A stretch of DNA of 64,000 nt from Bordetella bronchialis (GTDB taxonomy: Bacteria; Pseudomonadota; Gammaproteobacteria; Burkholderiales; Burkholderiaceae_B). The notes under the pieces are model-generated. The model did no database searches and had not been told where the DNA came from. It worked only from the letters and a program-made list of their open reading frames with translations. Positions 20,558-27,882 of this stretch are shown here, in pieces. Within the stretch, counting starts at the first letter, position 1; each line of letters opens with the position of its first letter. Position numbers and translations under genes: made by a program. The stretch covers positions 5,394,001-5,458,000 of the forward strand of contig NZ_CP016170.1 of the NCBI RefSeq assembly GCF_001676705.1, read 5' to 3'.

Positions 20558-21793
20558 CTACAGGCAATCCTTGTAGATCTTGCCGCCCTTCATGATCAGT
20601 TGCAGGGTTTGTTCCAGCTGCGACAGCACCGTGATGTCATCCAGCGGATTGACATCCAGGGCCAGCAGATCCGCGTAAGCACCTTCCGCCACCACGCCAA
20701 GCAGGCCCTTGCGGCAAACGATTTCCGCATTGGTCAGCGTGGCCGCATCCAGCACTTGCAAGGGGGTTTCCACGCGCGCGCGCAGCCTGAATTCCTGGCT
20801 TTCCGCGGCCTGCCCAACTTCCCCCAGCAGATCGGTGCCGAAACCGATCCTGACCTGGTGCGCGCGGGCCAGCTGGATGCTTTCCAGCGCCCGCGAACGC
20901 ACTTGTTCGATTTTCGCCAGGCTGGCGTCCGGGATGCCGTAGGCCTTGCCGTCCTTGGCCAGCGAGTCATAGATGATCAGCGTCGGTACCATGAAGGCGC
21001 CATGCTCGGCCATCGCGCGCGCGCTGGCTTCGTCCAGCAGATTGGCATGTTCGATCGTTCGCACCCCGAGTTTGACGCAACGCTCGATGCCGCGCGGGGT
21101 ATACACGTGCGCGGCGACGTAGATGCCGGCATTGCGGGCCTCTTCCACGATCGCCTGGATTTCTTCTTCCGAAAACTGCAGATTGTCGATCCGGTCGGTG
21201 GGCGACGCCACGCCGCCGGCCGCCATGACCTTGATGTGGTACGCGCCCTTGCGCACTTCGTCGCGAACGGCCTTGCGGACTTCGGATACGCCGTCCACGA
21301 TGCGCGAGATACTGCTGCCGGAGCACAGGCAGACGGACCAGCCCTCCGCGTGCGCATTCACGGGACGGAAATCCCCATGCCCGCCGGTCTGGCTCAACGA
21401 TTTGCCGCCGTAGAACAGCCGCGGCCCGGCGATCAGGCCGGAATCCACCGCGCGCGCCAAACCGAAATCCGCGCCGCCTACATCCCGGATGCTGGTGAAA
21501 CCGCGCAGCAGCATGTTTTCCATGAATCGCGCCGCCTGCACGGAAATCTGGCTCTCCGGCAGCATGTCGTTATGCAGGTCGAACTGGGCCGCCGTCACGT
21601 GCACGTGCGCGTCGATCAGCCCGGGCATAAGGTAGCGGCCGTCCAGGTCGATCGATTCGCAGTCCTGCCCTTTGATCGGTGCGCTGGATATCTTCGCGAT
21701 TTTTCCGTCCTCGATCAGGACTTGCTGGTTCATGCGGGGCTCGGCTTGCGTCGCGTCGACGATATTGCAGTGCTTCAGGATCAGGTTCTTCAT
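20558..21793 (-). CDS. amidohydrolase-superfamily metal-dependent hydrolase
   Basis: 411 residues with the TIM-barrel amidohydrolase layout. Metal ligands visible: H63-x-H65 in LIDAHVHVT, the lysine in AYHIKVMAAGG that is carboxylated in the binuclear group, histidines in VAAHVYTP and TIEHANLL, and the aspartate in IGFGTDLL. It resembles the imidazolonepropionase-like/Xaa-Pro dipeptidase branch, some of which cleave Xaa-Lys or Xaa-Pro dipeptides. No signal peptide is present, so it is cytoplasmic. The substrate is not determined by context. Confidence 0.87.
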   Translation of the reverse strand: MKNLILKHCNIVDATQAEPRMNQQVLIEDGKIAKISSAPIKGQDCESIDLDGRYLMPGLIDAHVHVTAAQFDLHNDMLPESQISVQAARFMENMLLRGFTSIRDVGGADFGLARAVDSGLIAGPRLFYGGKSLSQTGGHGDFRPVNAHAEGWSVCLCSGSSISRIVDGVSEVRKAVRDEVRKGAYHIKVMAAGGVASPTDRIDNLQFSEEEIQAIVEEARNAGIYVAAHVYTPRGIERCVKLGVRTIEHANLLDEASARAMAEHGAFMVPTLIIYDSLAKDGKAYGIPDASLAKIEQVRSRALESIQLARAHQVRIGFGTDLLGEVGQAAESQEFRLRARVETPLQVLDAATLTNAEIVCRKGLLGVVAEGAYADLLALDVNPLDDITVLSQLEQTLQLIMKGGKIYKDCL

Positions 21794-21892
21794 GACATTG
21801 GCTCGCGTTTACGGCATTCAAGAAAATCCGCGTTCATGCGCGGGAAAAATCTTCCCCGCGGCCCGCGCGGCACGTTGCGGTCGGGACCGCGT

Positions 21893-22543
21893 TCATTTAC
21901 CCATCGTCGCGATCAGGCCCTGGATGCCGTCCCAGGCGATCTGCACGCTGATGGCCAGCAGGATGAAAGCGGTCAACCGGCTGATGACGTTGGTGCCGCT
22001 TTTCCCCAGGAGCCGGAGAATCCGGTCCGAAAAGCCATAGGCCAATCCGACGATGAGCAGGTTGACCACGATGGCCATCAAGACCGCGATATGGCCGACG
22101 ACGAAGCCTCCATGCCGGACATGCGCCGCCAGCGTAATCGCCACGACGATGGCGCCGGCCCCCACGGTAAGAGGCATGGTCAGGGGAAAGAAGGCGACGT
22201 CGGAAATCGTGCCGGCGGGATGCTCGTGATCCTTGTTCGCGTGCGTGGGCTGGTTGAGCATGCCCCAGGCCGCCGAAAACAGGACCAGGCCGCCGGCGAT
22301 CTGCAAGGAGCCGATCGATATCCCGAAGAAGCCCAGCACATAAATCCCCACCAGGAATATGCATGCCAACAGGATCGAGCCATATAGCGCGACGCGCCAT
22401 GCGATCTGCCGGCGTTCGTCGGCCGTATAGTCCTGCGTCAGCGTAAAAAACACCGCCGCCATTCCTATGGGATTCAAGATGGAGAAAAAGGAAATGAACG
22501 CGTAGACGAAGTTCGCGTAGATTTCATGCAGCAGATGGGCCAT
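21893..22543 (-). CDS. MarC family integral membrane protein
   Basis: 216 residues with six hydrophobic helices. The opening FVYAFISFFSILNPIGMAAVFFTL and the AFFPLTMPLTVGAGAIVVAI segment are the paired family motifs, including the N-P and M-P-L-T-x-G-P-like elements. MarC proteins are transporters of unproven substrate; an early link to antibiotic resistance was withdrawn. The frame extends to 22711, but the ATG at 22543 gives the family N-terminus. The ribosome binding site is weak. Confidence 0.9.
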   Translation of the reverse strand: MAHLLHEIYANFVYAFISFFSILNPIGMAAVFFTLTQDYTADERRQIAWRVALYGSILLACIFLVGIYVLGFFGISIGSLQIAGGLVLFSAAWGMLNQPTHANKDHEHPAGTISDVAFFPLTMPLTVGAGAIVVAITLAAHVRHGGFVVGHIAVLMAIVVNLLIVGLAYGFSDRILRLLGKSGTNVISRLTAFILLAISVQIAWDGIQGLIATMGK

Positions 22544-23044
22544 TGCTTGCGAAGCCGTGAATCCGGCATGACGCGGCAACGGGACCGCTGCGAACAGCGG
22601 CGCCGTCGCCGACCGGCTCGATGCGGCGATGAAATGAATACTGTCCGGGTTTGAACTGCGGCCGCCGGTGAAGTTTCCGCGCGAGGCGGCTGAATCAGGA
22701 CCGGGATTCAACGGTCTCTGGAACGCTGCACGGAAGTCGATGGGCGGACACGGCGTCGGTAGGCAGCTCCATCGTCATTTCAGGATGGTTGTCCTGCCAG
22801 GGCGCGTTCGATGACCGGCCGGAAGAACGGATTGCCCATCTCCGCGGCCTTGGCCACGCCGGCCGTCGCGCTTGTTCGAGGAAACGGACGGTGGTCGCCG
22901 TGGCGCGCCATAACGCCGGCGCCGGCCGCCGGCGGCATCCATTTGCGCGCGCCCGGCGCCTGCCCGTCGAGAGCCCGGCGCCAGCCCGAAGGGCCCCGGC
23001 GCAAGGCGCCAACCCACCATCGGGTGCGCTCGGGCAAACCGCCA
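22544..23044. other. gene-free divergent interval upstream of marC and blaI
   Basis: I see no supportable gene here. Short frames on both strands lack family resemblance. The interval ends in the blaI promoter/operator at 23045-23076; no clear promoter for the MarC gene could be picked out. Confidence 0.5.
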
Positions 23045-23076
23045 AGTAGACGTCTTTTTCTAGAAAAAGTATTCTA
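23045..23076. promoter_or_regulatory. dyad operator overlapping the blaI promoter
   Basis: A perfect 16-base palindrome CTTTTTCTAGAAAAAG (23053-23068) is flanked by symmetric GTAGA (23045-23049) and TCTAC (23072-23076), giving a 32-base dyad with only three unpaired positions on each side. It overlays a promoter: -35 TAGACG (23046-23051, four of six), 17-base spacer, -10 TATTCT (23069-23074). Autoregulation by the adjacent BlaI-type repressor is inferred. Confidence 0.75.
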
Positions 23077-23108
23077 CGCAACGATTTTGTCCCATACGCC
23101 GCCATTCC

Positions 23109-23492
23109 GTGACCGCCGCCACCCCGTCCGCCAAGCCCACCGCCGCCGAACTCCAGGTTCTGCGCGTGCTATGGTCGCTCGGGCCGGCCACGGTCAGGCA
23201 GGCACACGAGGCCATGCAGGCCGAACGGCCGGATATCACCTACGCCGCCGTCCTGCGCCAGATGCAGATCATGCATGCCAAAGGGCTGCTCGAGCGGGAC
23301 GAAAGCGAGCGATCGCATGTCTACGCGCCGGCCCAGCCACAGAATGCACTGCAAAGCCGCCTATTGAAGGACCTGATCCAGAAGGTGTTTTCGGGATCGG
23401 GCAAGGCCCTGGTGCTGGCGGCCCTGCGGGGACACGTCACGCGCGAAGAACGCGCGGAAATCGAACAGTTTCTCCAAGGGGAGCGGCCGTGA
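23109..23492 (+). CDS. BlaI/MecI/CopY family transcriptional repressor
   Basis: 127 residues from a GTG start. The winged-helix core is TAAELQVLRVLWSLGPATVR, then an AHEAMQA...DITYAAVLRQMQIMHAKGLL stretch, the BlaI hallmark, followed by a C-terminal dimerisation region. Known members repress beta-lactamase, PBP2a or copper-export genes and are inactivated by a membrane peptidase (BlaR1) encoded next door. No M56 peptidase gene follows; the next gene is a penicillin-binding endopeptidase. A 32-base dyad covers the promoter. Confidence 0.88.
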   Translation: MTAATPSAKPTAAELQVLRVLWSLGPATVRQAHEAMQAERPDITYAAVLRQMQIMHAKGLLERDESERSHVYAPAQPQNALQSRLLKDLIQKVFSGSGKALVLAALRGHVTREERAEIEQFLQGERP

Positions 23493-23606
23493 ACGGCAAC
23501 GTCGCGCGCCGGCCTCCCGCACTCCACAACATCGCGATGACGCGCCTGGCCGCGGGGATCCCCGCGCCGGCATGGCGTCGTCCATCCTGGGTTCCTTTGC
23601 TATCCC

Positions 23607-24725
23607 ATGCCTGATTTCCTATCCAGATTGCACGCCGTAGTGCGCCGCGTATCGACCGGCCTGGTCATGCAAGCCGCCGCCGCGACGCTGGTGGCCATGC
23701 CGGTGGCCGCCCATGCGGCCGGGTCCGACACGCCGCAGACGACGAAAAAGACCACGGTAAAGAAAACCAGCGCCAAGACCGCCACGGCCAAGAAGAAGAC
23801 CAGCAAGGTCATCTATCGCCAACGCGGCCAGGGCGCGACGGCCAGCCATCACCGGGCGCCGGCTCGTGCCGCGGTCGCCACGCGCACGGCGCTGGAGCTG
23901 GACCCGTACGCCAAGCGCCCGTTCGCGCCGGACGGCAGCACGCTGCATTCCGAAGTGGCCTATATGGTGGACGAGAGCACCGGCCAGACGCTGCTGGATA
24001 AGGACGCGGATGCAGTGGTGCCCATCGCGTCGATCACGAAGTTGATGATGGCGATGGTGGTGCTGGATTCCGGCGCGTCCCTGGCCGAACCCATCCGGGT
24101 CACCGAAGAAGACCAGGACTTCGAGAAACACACGGGCTCTCGCCTGCGGATAGGCTCGGTGCTGTCGCGCGAAGACATGCTGCACATCGCCCTGATGGCC
24201 TCGGAAAACCGCGCCGCCGCCGCGCTGTCGCGCTACTACCCCGGCGGACGGCCGGCGTTTATCGCGGCCATGAACGAGAAGGCACGCGCGCTCGGCATGA
24301 CCCATACGCACTTCGAGAATCCGGCCGGGCTATCCAAGTACAACGTATCCACCGCGCGCGACCTCTTCAAGATGGTCCAGGCCGCGGCGCACTACCCCCT
24401 GATCCGCCTGTACTCGACGGACCAGAGCTATACCGTGAACACCGGCAAGGGCGTGCTCGACTACCGCAGTACCAACATCCTGGTGGGCAAGCCGGATTGG
24501 GATATCGGCCTGCAGAAGACCGGCTTCATCAATGAATCGGGCATCTGCCTGGTCATGCAGGCCACCATCGAGGACCGTCCCGTGGTGATGGTGCTGTTGC
24601 ATTCCAATCGCCGGCATGCGGATTTCATGGACGCGGAACATTTGCGCACCGCGATGCTGAACAACGCTTTCCCGGTTCCCAACATGCAGCGGAATTACGC
24701 GAACGCCGACGCGCACCCGATGTAG
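23607..24725 (+). CDS. pbpG: D-alanyl-D-alanine endopeptidase (PBP7/PbpG type, S11)
   Basis: Periplasmic peptidoglycan endopeptidase. The 372-residue precursor has a signal peptide ending near AAHA (about 37) and a Lys/Thr-rich linker (about 45-70), unusual and likely wall-binding. The serine-PBP triad is complete: S142-x-x-K145 in IASITKLM, S199-E-N201 in MASENRAAA and K304-T-G306 in LQKTGFINE. It lies 114 bases after the BlaI-type repressor, so it may be in the same transcript and possibly its target. The stop directly precedes the next start. Confidence 0.92.
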   Translation: MPDFLSRLHAVVRRVSTGLVMQAAAATLVAMPVAAHAAGSDTPQTTKKTTVKKTSAKTATAKKKTSKVIYRQRGQGATASHHRAPARAAVATRTALELDPYAKRPFAPDGSTLHSEVAYMVDESTGQTLLDKDADAVVPIASITKLMMAMVVLDSGASLAEPIRVTEEDQDFEKHTGSRLRIGSVLSREDMLHIALMASENRAAAALSRYYPGGRPAFIAAMNEKARALGMTHTHFENPAGLSKYNVSTARDLFKMVQAAAHYPLIRLYSTDQSYTVNTGKGVLDYRSTNILVGKPDWDIGLQKTGFINESGICLVMQATIEDRPVVMVLLHSNRRHADFMDAEHLRTAMLNNAFPVPNMQRNYANADAHPM

Positions 24726-25391
24726 ATGGAACGCAAGACCGGAACCCGCGCCGCCCGGCCCGTGCCGGCCGTCGGCATCGCGGCCGACAGCGGCCTGATC
24801 GTCGGGGCGGACGGCCTGGCCCGGCCGCCGTGGGCAGCCGTCGATCCGCTGCTCCAGGCCTATTACGACACCGAGTGGGGCATGCCCGTGCGCGACGAAC
24901 GGGGCATGTTCGAGCGCCTGGTGCTGGAAGGGTTCCAGTCCGGATTGTCCTGGGCGACCATCCTGCGCAAGCGCGAAGCCTTTCGCGCCGCCTTCCATCG
25001 CTTCGACCCCGACACGGTGGCCGCCTACACCGACGCCGACGTCCAACGCCTGATGGCCGATGCCGGCATCGTGCGCAACCGCGCGAAGATCCTGGCCACT
25101 ATCAATAACGCCGCCGCCACGATCAGGCTGCGCGAGCAAGGCGGGCTGGCGGAATTCATCTGGTCTTTCCAACCAGAGGAAACACCGGCGCCACGCACCC
25201 TGGCGGAGATCCCCACCGTGTCGGAGGCCTCCATCGCGCTGAGCAAGGCCTTGCGCCAACTGGGCTTCGCCTTTGTCGGGCCGACCACTATGCATGCCCT
25301 GATGGAGGCGACGGGTATCATCGACACCCATCTGGTGGGCAGTCACCGTCGAGGCTGTTCGGGCATCTGGCCGCGGGTACGGCCGAGCTGA
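24726..25391 (+). CDS. Tag-like DNA-3-methyladenine glycosylase I lacking the zinc site
   Basis: 221 residues aligning well with E. coli Tag, which removes 3-methyladenine from DNA. Conserved: AYYDTEWGMP, LEGFQSGLSWATILRKRE with E68 (Tag E38) and W76 (Tag W46), and GIIDTHLVG. Of the four zinc-snap ligands of Tag (C4, H17, H175, C179), three are replaced here: P34, Y47 and S206; only H202 remains. Tag Y13 is also Leu. A 30-residue N-terminal extension is present. The ATG abuts the pbpG stop. Active but zinc-free, or changed in substrate, are both possible. Confidence 0.85.
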   Translation: MERKTGTRAARPVPAVGIAADSGLIVGADGLARPPWAAVDPLLQAYYDTEWGMPVRDERGMFERLVLEGFQSGLSWATILRKREAFRAAFHRFDPDTVAAYTDADVQRLMADAGIVRNRAKILATINNAAATIRLREQGGLAEFIWSFQPEETPAPRTLAEIPTVSEASIALSKALRQLGFAFVGPTTMHALMEATGIIDTHLVGSHRRGCSGIWPRVRPS

Positions 25392-25438
25392 CCAGCTTGG
25401 CGTCTGGGCAGCTGCGGCGCCGCGGTGGGTCGGCCTTA

Positions 25439-26245
25439 TCAGGTACCCACGCGCAGGGGCCCGTTCAGCTTGCGCAGGGCCGCCAGCACGCTTTGTGCGG
25501 TGATGCGCCCGGTCTTGGGATTCTCCGACGGGATATTCTGGATCTCCATCGAAAACGCCGCCGCATCGGAATCGACTTCGACGCGATGGACGTTGCGCGA
25601 CAGCGTTGGATCGGCCCAGATCTCCAGCGTGGTGCGGTCCGGACCGATACCGGCCAGCGAGACGCTGGCCGCGACGTTCAGGTTGGCCGGAAAACCGACG
25701 GCGGCCTCGCGGGGCGAACCGCGGAAGATCAGCGTGGGTTCGGTGATGCCGGCGATATCGATATTGTTGGCTTCCAGATAAGGCGCGCCCAGCAGGCCGC
25801 GCACCGGCTTGCGGGTAATCATGGTGACCGAATGGATCTTGCCCTCGGCCGCGGCGGTCAGGGCGTCCAGGCCCAGGATGGCGCCGGAGGGAATCACGAT
25901 CTGACCACCGCTGTCGCGCGCGGCGTCGATCAGGCCGGGATGCGACAACAAGGCGCCGGAGCTGAGCACCACGGCTTTCTTTCCGGCACGCAGTACGGGG
26001 CCGATGGCTTGCTCGATGACCGCGGCCGGCGCGCATTCGACGACCACGTCGCACAGCGGCTCCAGGCCATCCAGCGTGGTGAATACCGGCGGCTTGCCGC
26101 GCCATGCCGTGGCGGCATGGCGGGAAGGATCGCGTACCGCGATGGCGGCCAGCGTCATGCCGGGCACCGCGCCCGAGTCCAGCGATTTGGCCACCGATTC
26201 CCCGATGGCGCCGAAGCCTGCGATACCGATACGTAGTCCGCTCAT
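25439..26245 (-). CDS. nadX: L-aspartate dehydrogenase
   Basis: NAD(P)-dependent oxidation of aspartate to iminoaspartate or oxaloacetate, often feeding NAD synthesis. 268 residues from the ATG at 26245 (another ATG lies 6 bases upstream). Rossmann motif IGIAGFGAIGESVAKSL at the N-terminus; the family motifs FPANLNVAASVSLAG and MEIQNIPSENPKTGRIT are both present. The start overlaps the end of the CDF exporter gene by 4 bases. No quinolinate synthase gene lies nearby, so the metabolic role is open. Confidence 0.9.
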   Translation of the reverse strand: MSGLRIGIAGFGAIGESVAKSLDSGAVPGMTLAAIAVRDPSRHAATAWRGKPPVFTTLDGLEPLCDVVVECAPAAVIEQAIGPVLRAGKKAVVLSSGALLSHPGLIDAARDSGGQIVIPSGAILGLDALTAAAEGKIHSVTMITRKPVRGLLGAPYLEANNIDIAGITEPTLIFRGSPREAAVGFPANLNVAASVSLAGIGPDRTTLEIWADPTLSRNVHRVEVDSDAAAFSMEIQNIPSENPKTGRITAQSVLAALRKLNGPLRVGT

Positions 26246-27267
26246 GAACATCCTTGTCCGGACGTGGCGCCATTGCAGTCGTTGCCGTGCGCCGCATCCC
26301 CGTCGTTGTGGCCGGGATCCTCGACCTGTACCGTCACGTGCGAGATACTGAAGCGCTCGGCGACCCGCTGCCGCACCGCACGGATCACATCGCTGGGCGC
26401 GACGCCTTCATGGGGAACGACATGCAAGGTCAGCATATGCTGCTCCGACGTGATCGACCAGGCATGGATATGGTGCGCCATGCGCACCACCGCGACATTC
26501 TGCTCCAGATCGGCCTTGATTGCATCAGGCTCCAAGCCCGGCGGCGTGCCCTCCAGCAGGATGTGGCCGGTGGACCGCACCAGTTGCCAGGCGCTTTTCA
26601 ATACGATCAATGCCACGAAGATGGACAGCAGCGGATCGATGGGCGTCCAGCCGGTCAGGATGATGACAACCGCCGCCACGATGGCCGCCACCGACCCCAA
26701 CAGATCGCCCAGCACGTGCAGCAGGGCGCTGCGCATATTCAGGTTGCCCCGGCTGCCGCCGGTCAGGATCAGGAAAGCCACGATGTTGGCGACCAGTCCC
26801 GCGATGGCGACGGCCAGCATGGTGCCGGCCATGACGCCGACCGGCTCCCAGAAGCGCTGGACAGCTTCCACCGTGATCCAGATCGCGATGGCGAACAGCG
26901 CAAGACCGTTGATGAAGGCCGCCAGGATTTCCAGCCGCCGGTAGCCATAGGACATGCGCGGTGTCGCCGAGCGCCGGCCGACGCGCAGGGCGGCCAGGCT
27001 GAACGCCAGCGCGGCGCCATCGCTCACCATGTGGCCCGCATCCGCCAATAGCGCCAGTGAACCCGACATCACACCGCCGACCACTTCGACGACCATGAAC
27101 ACCACGATGACCACCAGCGCCCACAGCAATCGGCGCTCGTCGGTGTTGCCGGCCGAATGGCTGTGTCCGGCATGGCCGTGGGAGCCGTGCCCATGGCTAC
27201 CATGGCCGTGGCCAGGGCCGGAATGGTCATGCCCCGCGTCGCCGGGGCGGGAATCAATGTGCGGCAT
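26242..27267 (-). CDS. cation diffusion facilitator (zinc-type CDF exporter)
   Basis: 341 residues from an ATG with GAGG 6 bases upstream. The N-terminal cytoplasmic tail (about 10-40) is a His/Gly repeat (HGHGSHGHGSHGHAGHSHS) of the CzcD/ZitB type, which binds zinc. Six membrane helices follow; the transport-site motif is in LLADAGHMVSDGAAL (H-x-x-x-D in helix II) and HVLGDLLGSVAA (H-x-x-x-D in helix V). A C-terminal metal-binding domain covers about 265-341. ynfA lies 41 bases upstream and nadX overlaps downstream, so the three may be one transcript. Confidence 0.94.
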   Translation of the reverse strand: MPHIDSRPGDAGHDHSGPGHGHGSHGHGSHGHAGHSHSAGNTDERRLLWALVVIVVFMVVEVVGGVMSGSLALLADAGHMVSDGAALAFSLAALRVGRRSATPRMSYGYRRLEILAAFINGLALFAIAIWITVEAVQRFWEPVGVMAGTMLAVAIAGLVANIVAFLILTGGSRGNLNMRSALLHVLGDLLGSVAAIVAAVVIILTGWTPIDPLLSIFVALIVLKSAWQLVRSTGHILLEGTPPGLEPDAIKADLEQNVAVVRMAHHIHAWSITSEQHMLTLHVVPHEGVAPSDVIRAVRQRVAERFSISHVTVQVEDPGHNDGDAAHGNDCNGATSGQGCS

Positions 27268-27308
27268 CGGAACCTCGCGGTTGGAAGGACGTGCGTACGA
27301 TACCGCGG

Positions 27309-27641
27309 TCAAGCGTGCGCCGGCTGTAATGCGATGAGGGCCATGCCGGCCAGTGCGATGGCGGCGCCCGACAGGTCCCAGCGCGTCAACGGCACGCCTT
27401 CCACGAATCGCAGCCAGGCCAACGCCACGGCAATGTACATGCCGCCATACGCGGCATACGTGCGGCCGGCGGCCGCGGGATGAAAGGTCAGCAGCCAGGC
27501 GAACAGGGCCAGGCTCAGCGCACCGGGCAACAGCAGCAGCGGGCTTCTGCCCTGGCGCAGCACCAGCCACGGAAGGTAGCAGCCCACGATCTCCGCCAGC
27601 GCGGTGACGGCGAACAGGGCGGAGACGCGAATGAATTCCAT
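27309..27641 (-). CDS. YnfA family small membrane protein
   Basis: 110 residues with four membrane helices, of SMR-like size. Family motifs: [18 protein letters not shown] near residue 20, [18 protein letters not shown] in helix 3, and the conserved W-D at [14 protein letters not shown]. YnfA proteins are suspected small-molecule exporters; in some enterobacteria they affect dye and biocide tolerance. It is followed by the CDF zinc exporter 41 bases downstream. Confidence 0.92.
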   Translation of the reverse strand: MEFIRVSALFAVTALAEIVGCYLPWLVLRQGRSPLLLLPGALSLALFAWLLTFHPAAAGRTYAAYGGMYIAVALAWLRFVEGVPLTRWDLSGAAIALAGMALIALQPAHA

Positions 27642-27805
27642 GGCGCGAGGGACGCAGGGATGGCCTGAAGGCGAGACGCAAAGCATAGCGCGAGGCGGCC
27701 AGTGGGCTCCATGCCACTGCACGTTGCATCCGGCCGGGATAAATCATCCGTATCCGAGACCTGGTGGCGAGAACCGCCCGCAGGCAGGGCGTAACCGACC
27801 TTCCG

Positions 27806-27819
27806 GTGACCGCGATCAC
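27806..27819. promoter_or_regulatory. CRP/Vfr-like site upstream of the large unknown protein
   Basis: GTGA-CCGCGA-TCAC is a perfect pair of CRP half-sites with the standard 6-base spacing. It lies 64 bases before the start at 27883. Chance occurrence is possible in this genome. Confidence 0.4.
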
Positions 27820-27882
27820 GGCGGCACCCCGGCACCATGGCTCCGCGGTTCCGGATCTCCATCGCAATCTGAGCAGCCCACT

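Noticed and set aside
20066..22387. 773-codon plus-strand frame over the acetyltransferase, amidohydrolase and MarC genes
   Set aside because: Runs through three real genes and the gaps between them, with no ribosome site or family resemblance.
22789..23049. 86-codon plus-strand frame before blaI
   Set aside because: Arg/Pro/Ala-rich, no ribosome site, and it ends at the operator; no evidence of a gene.
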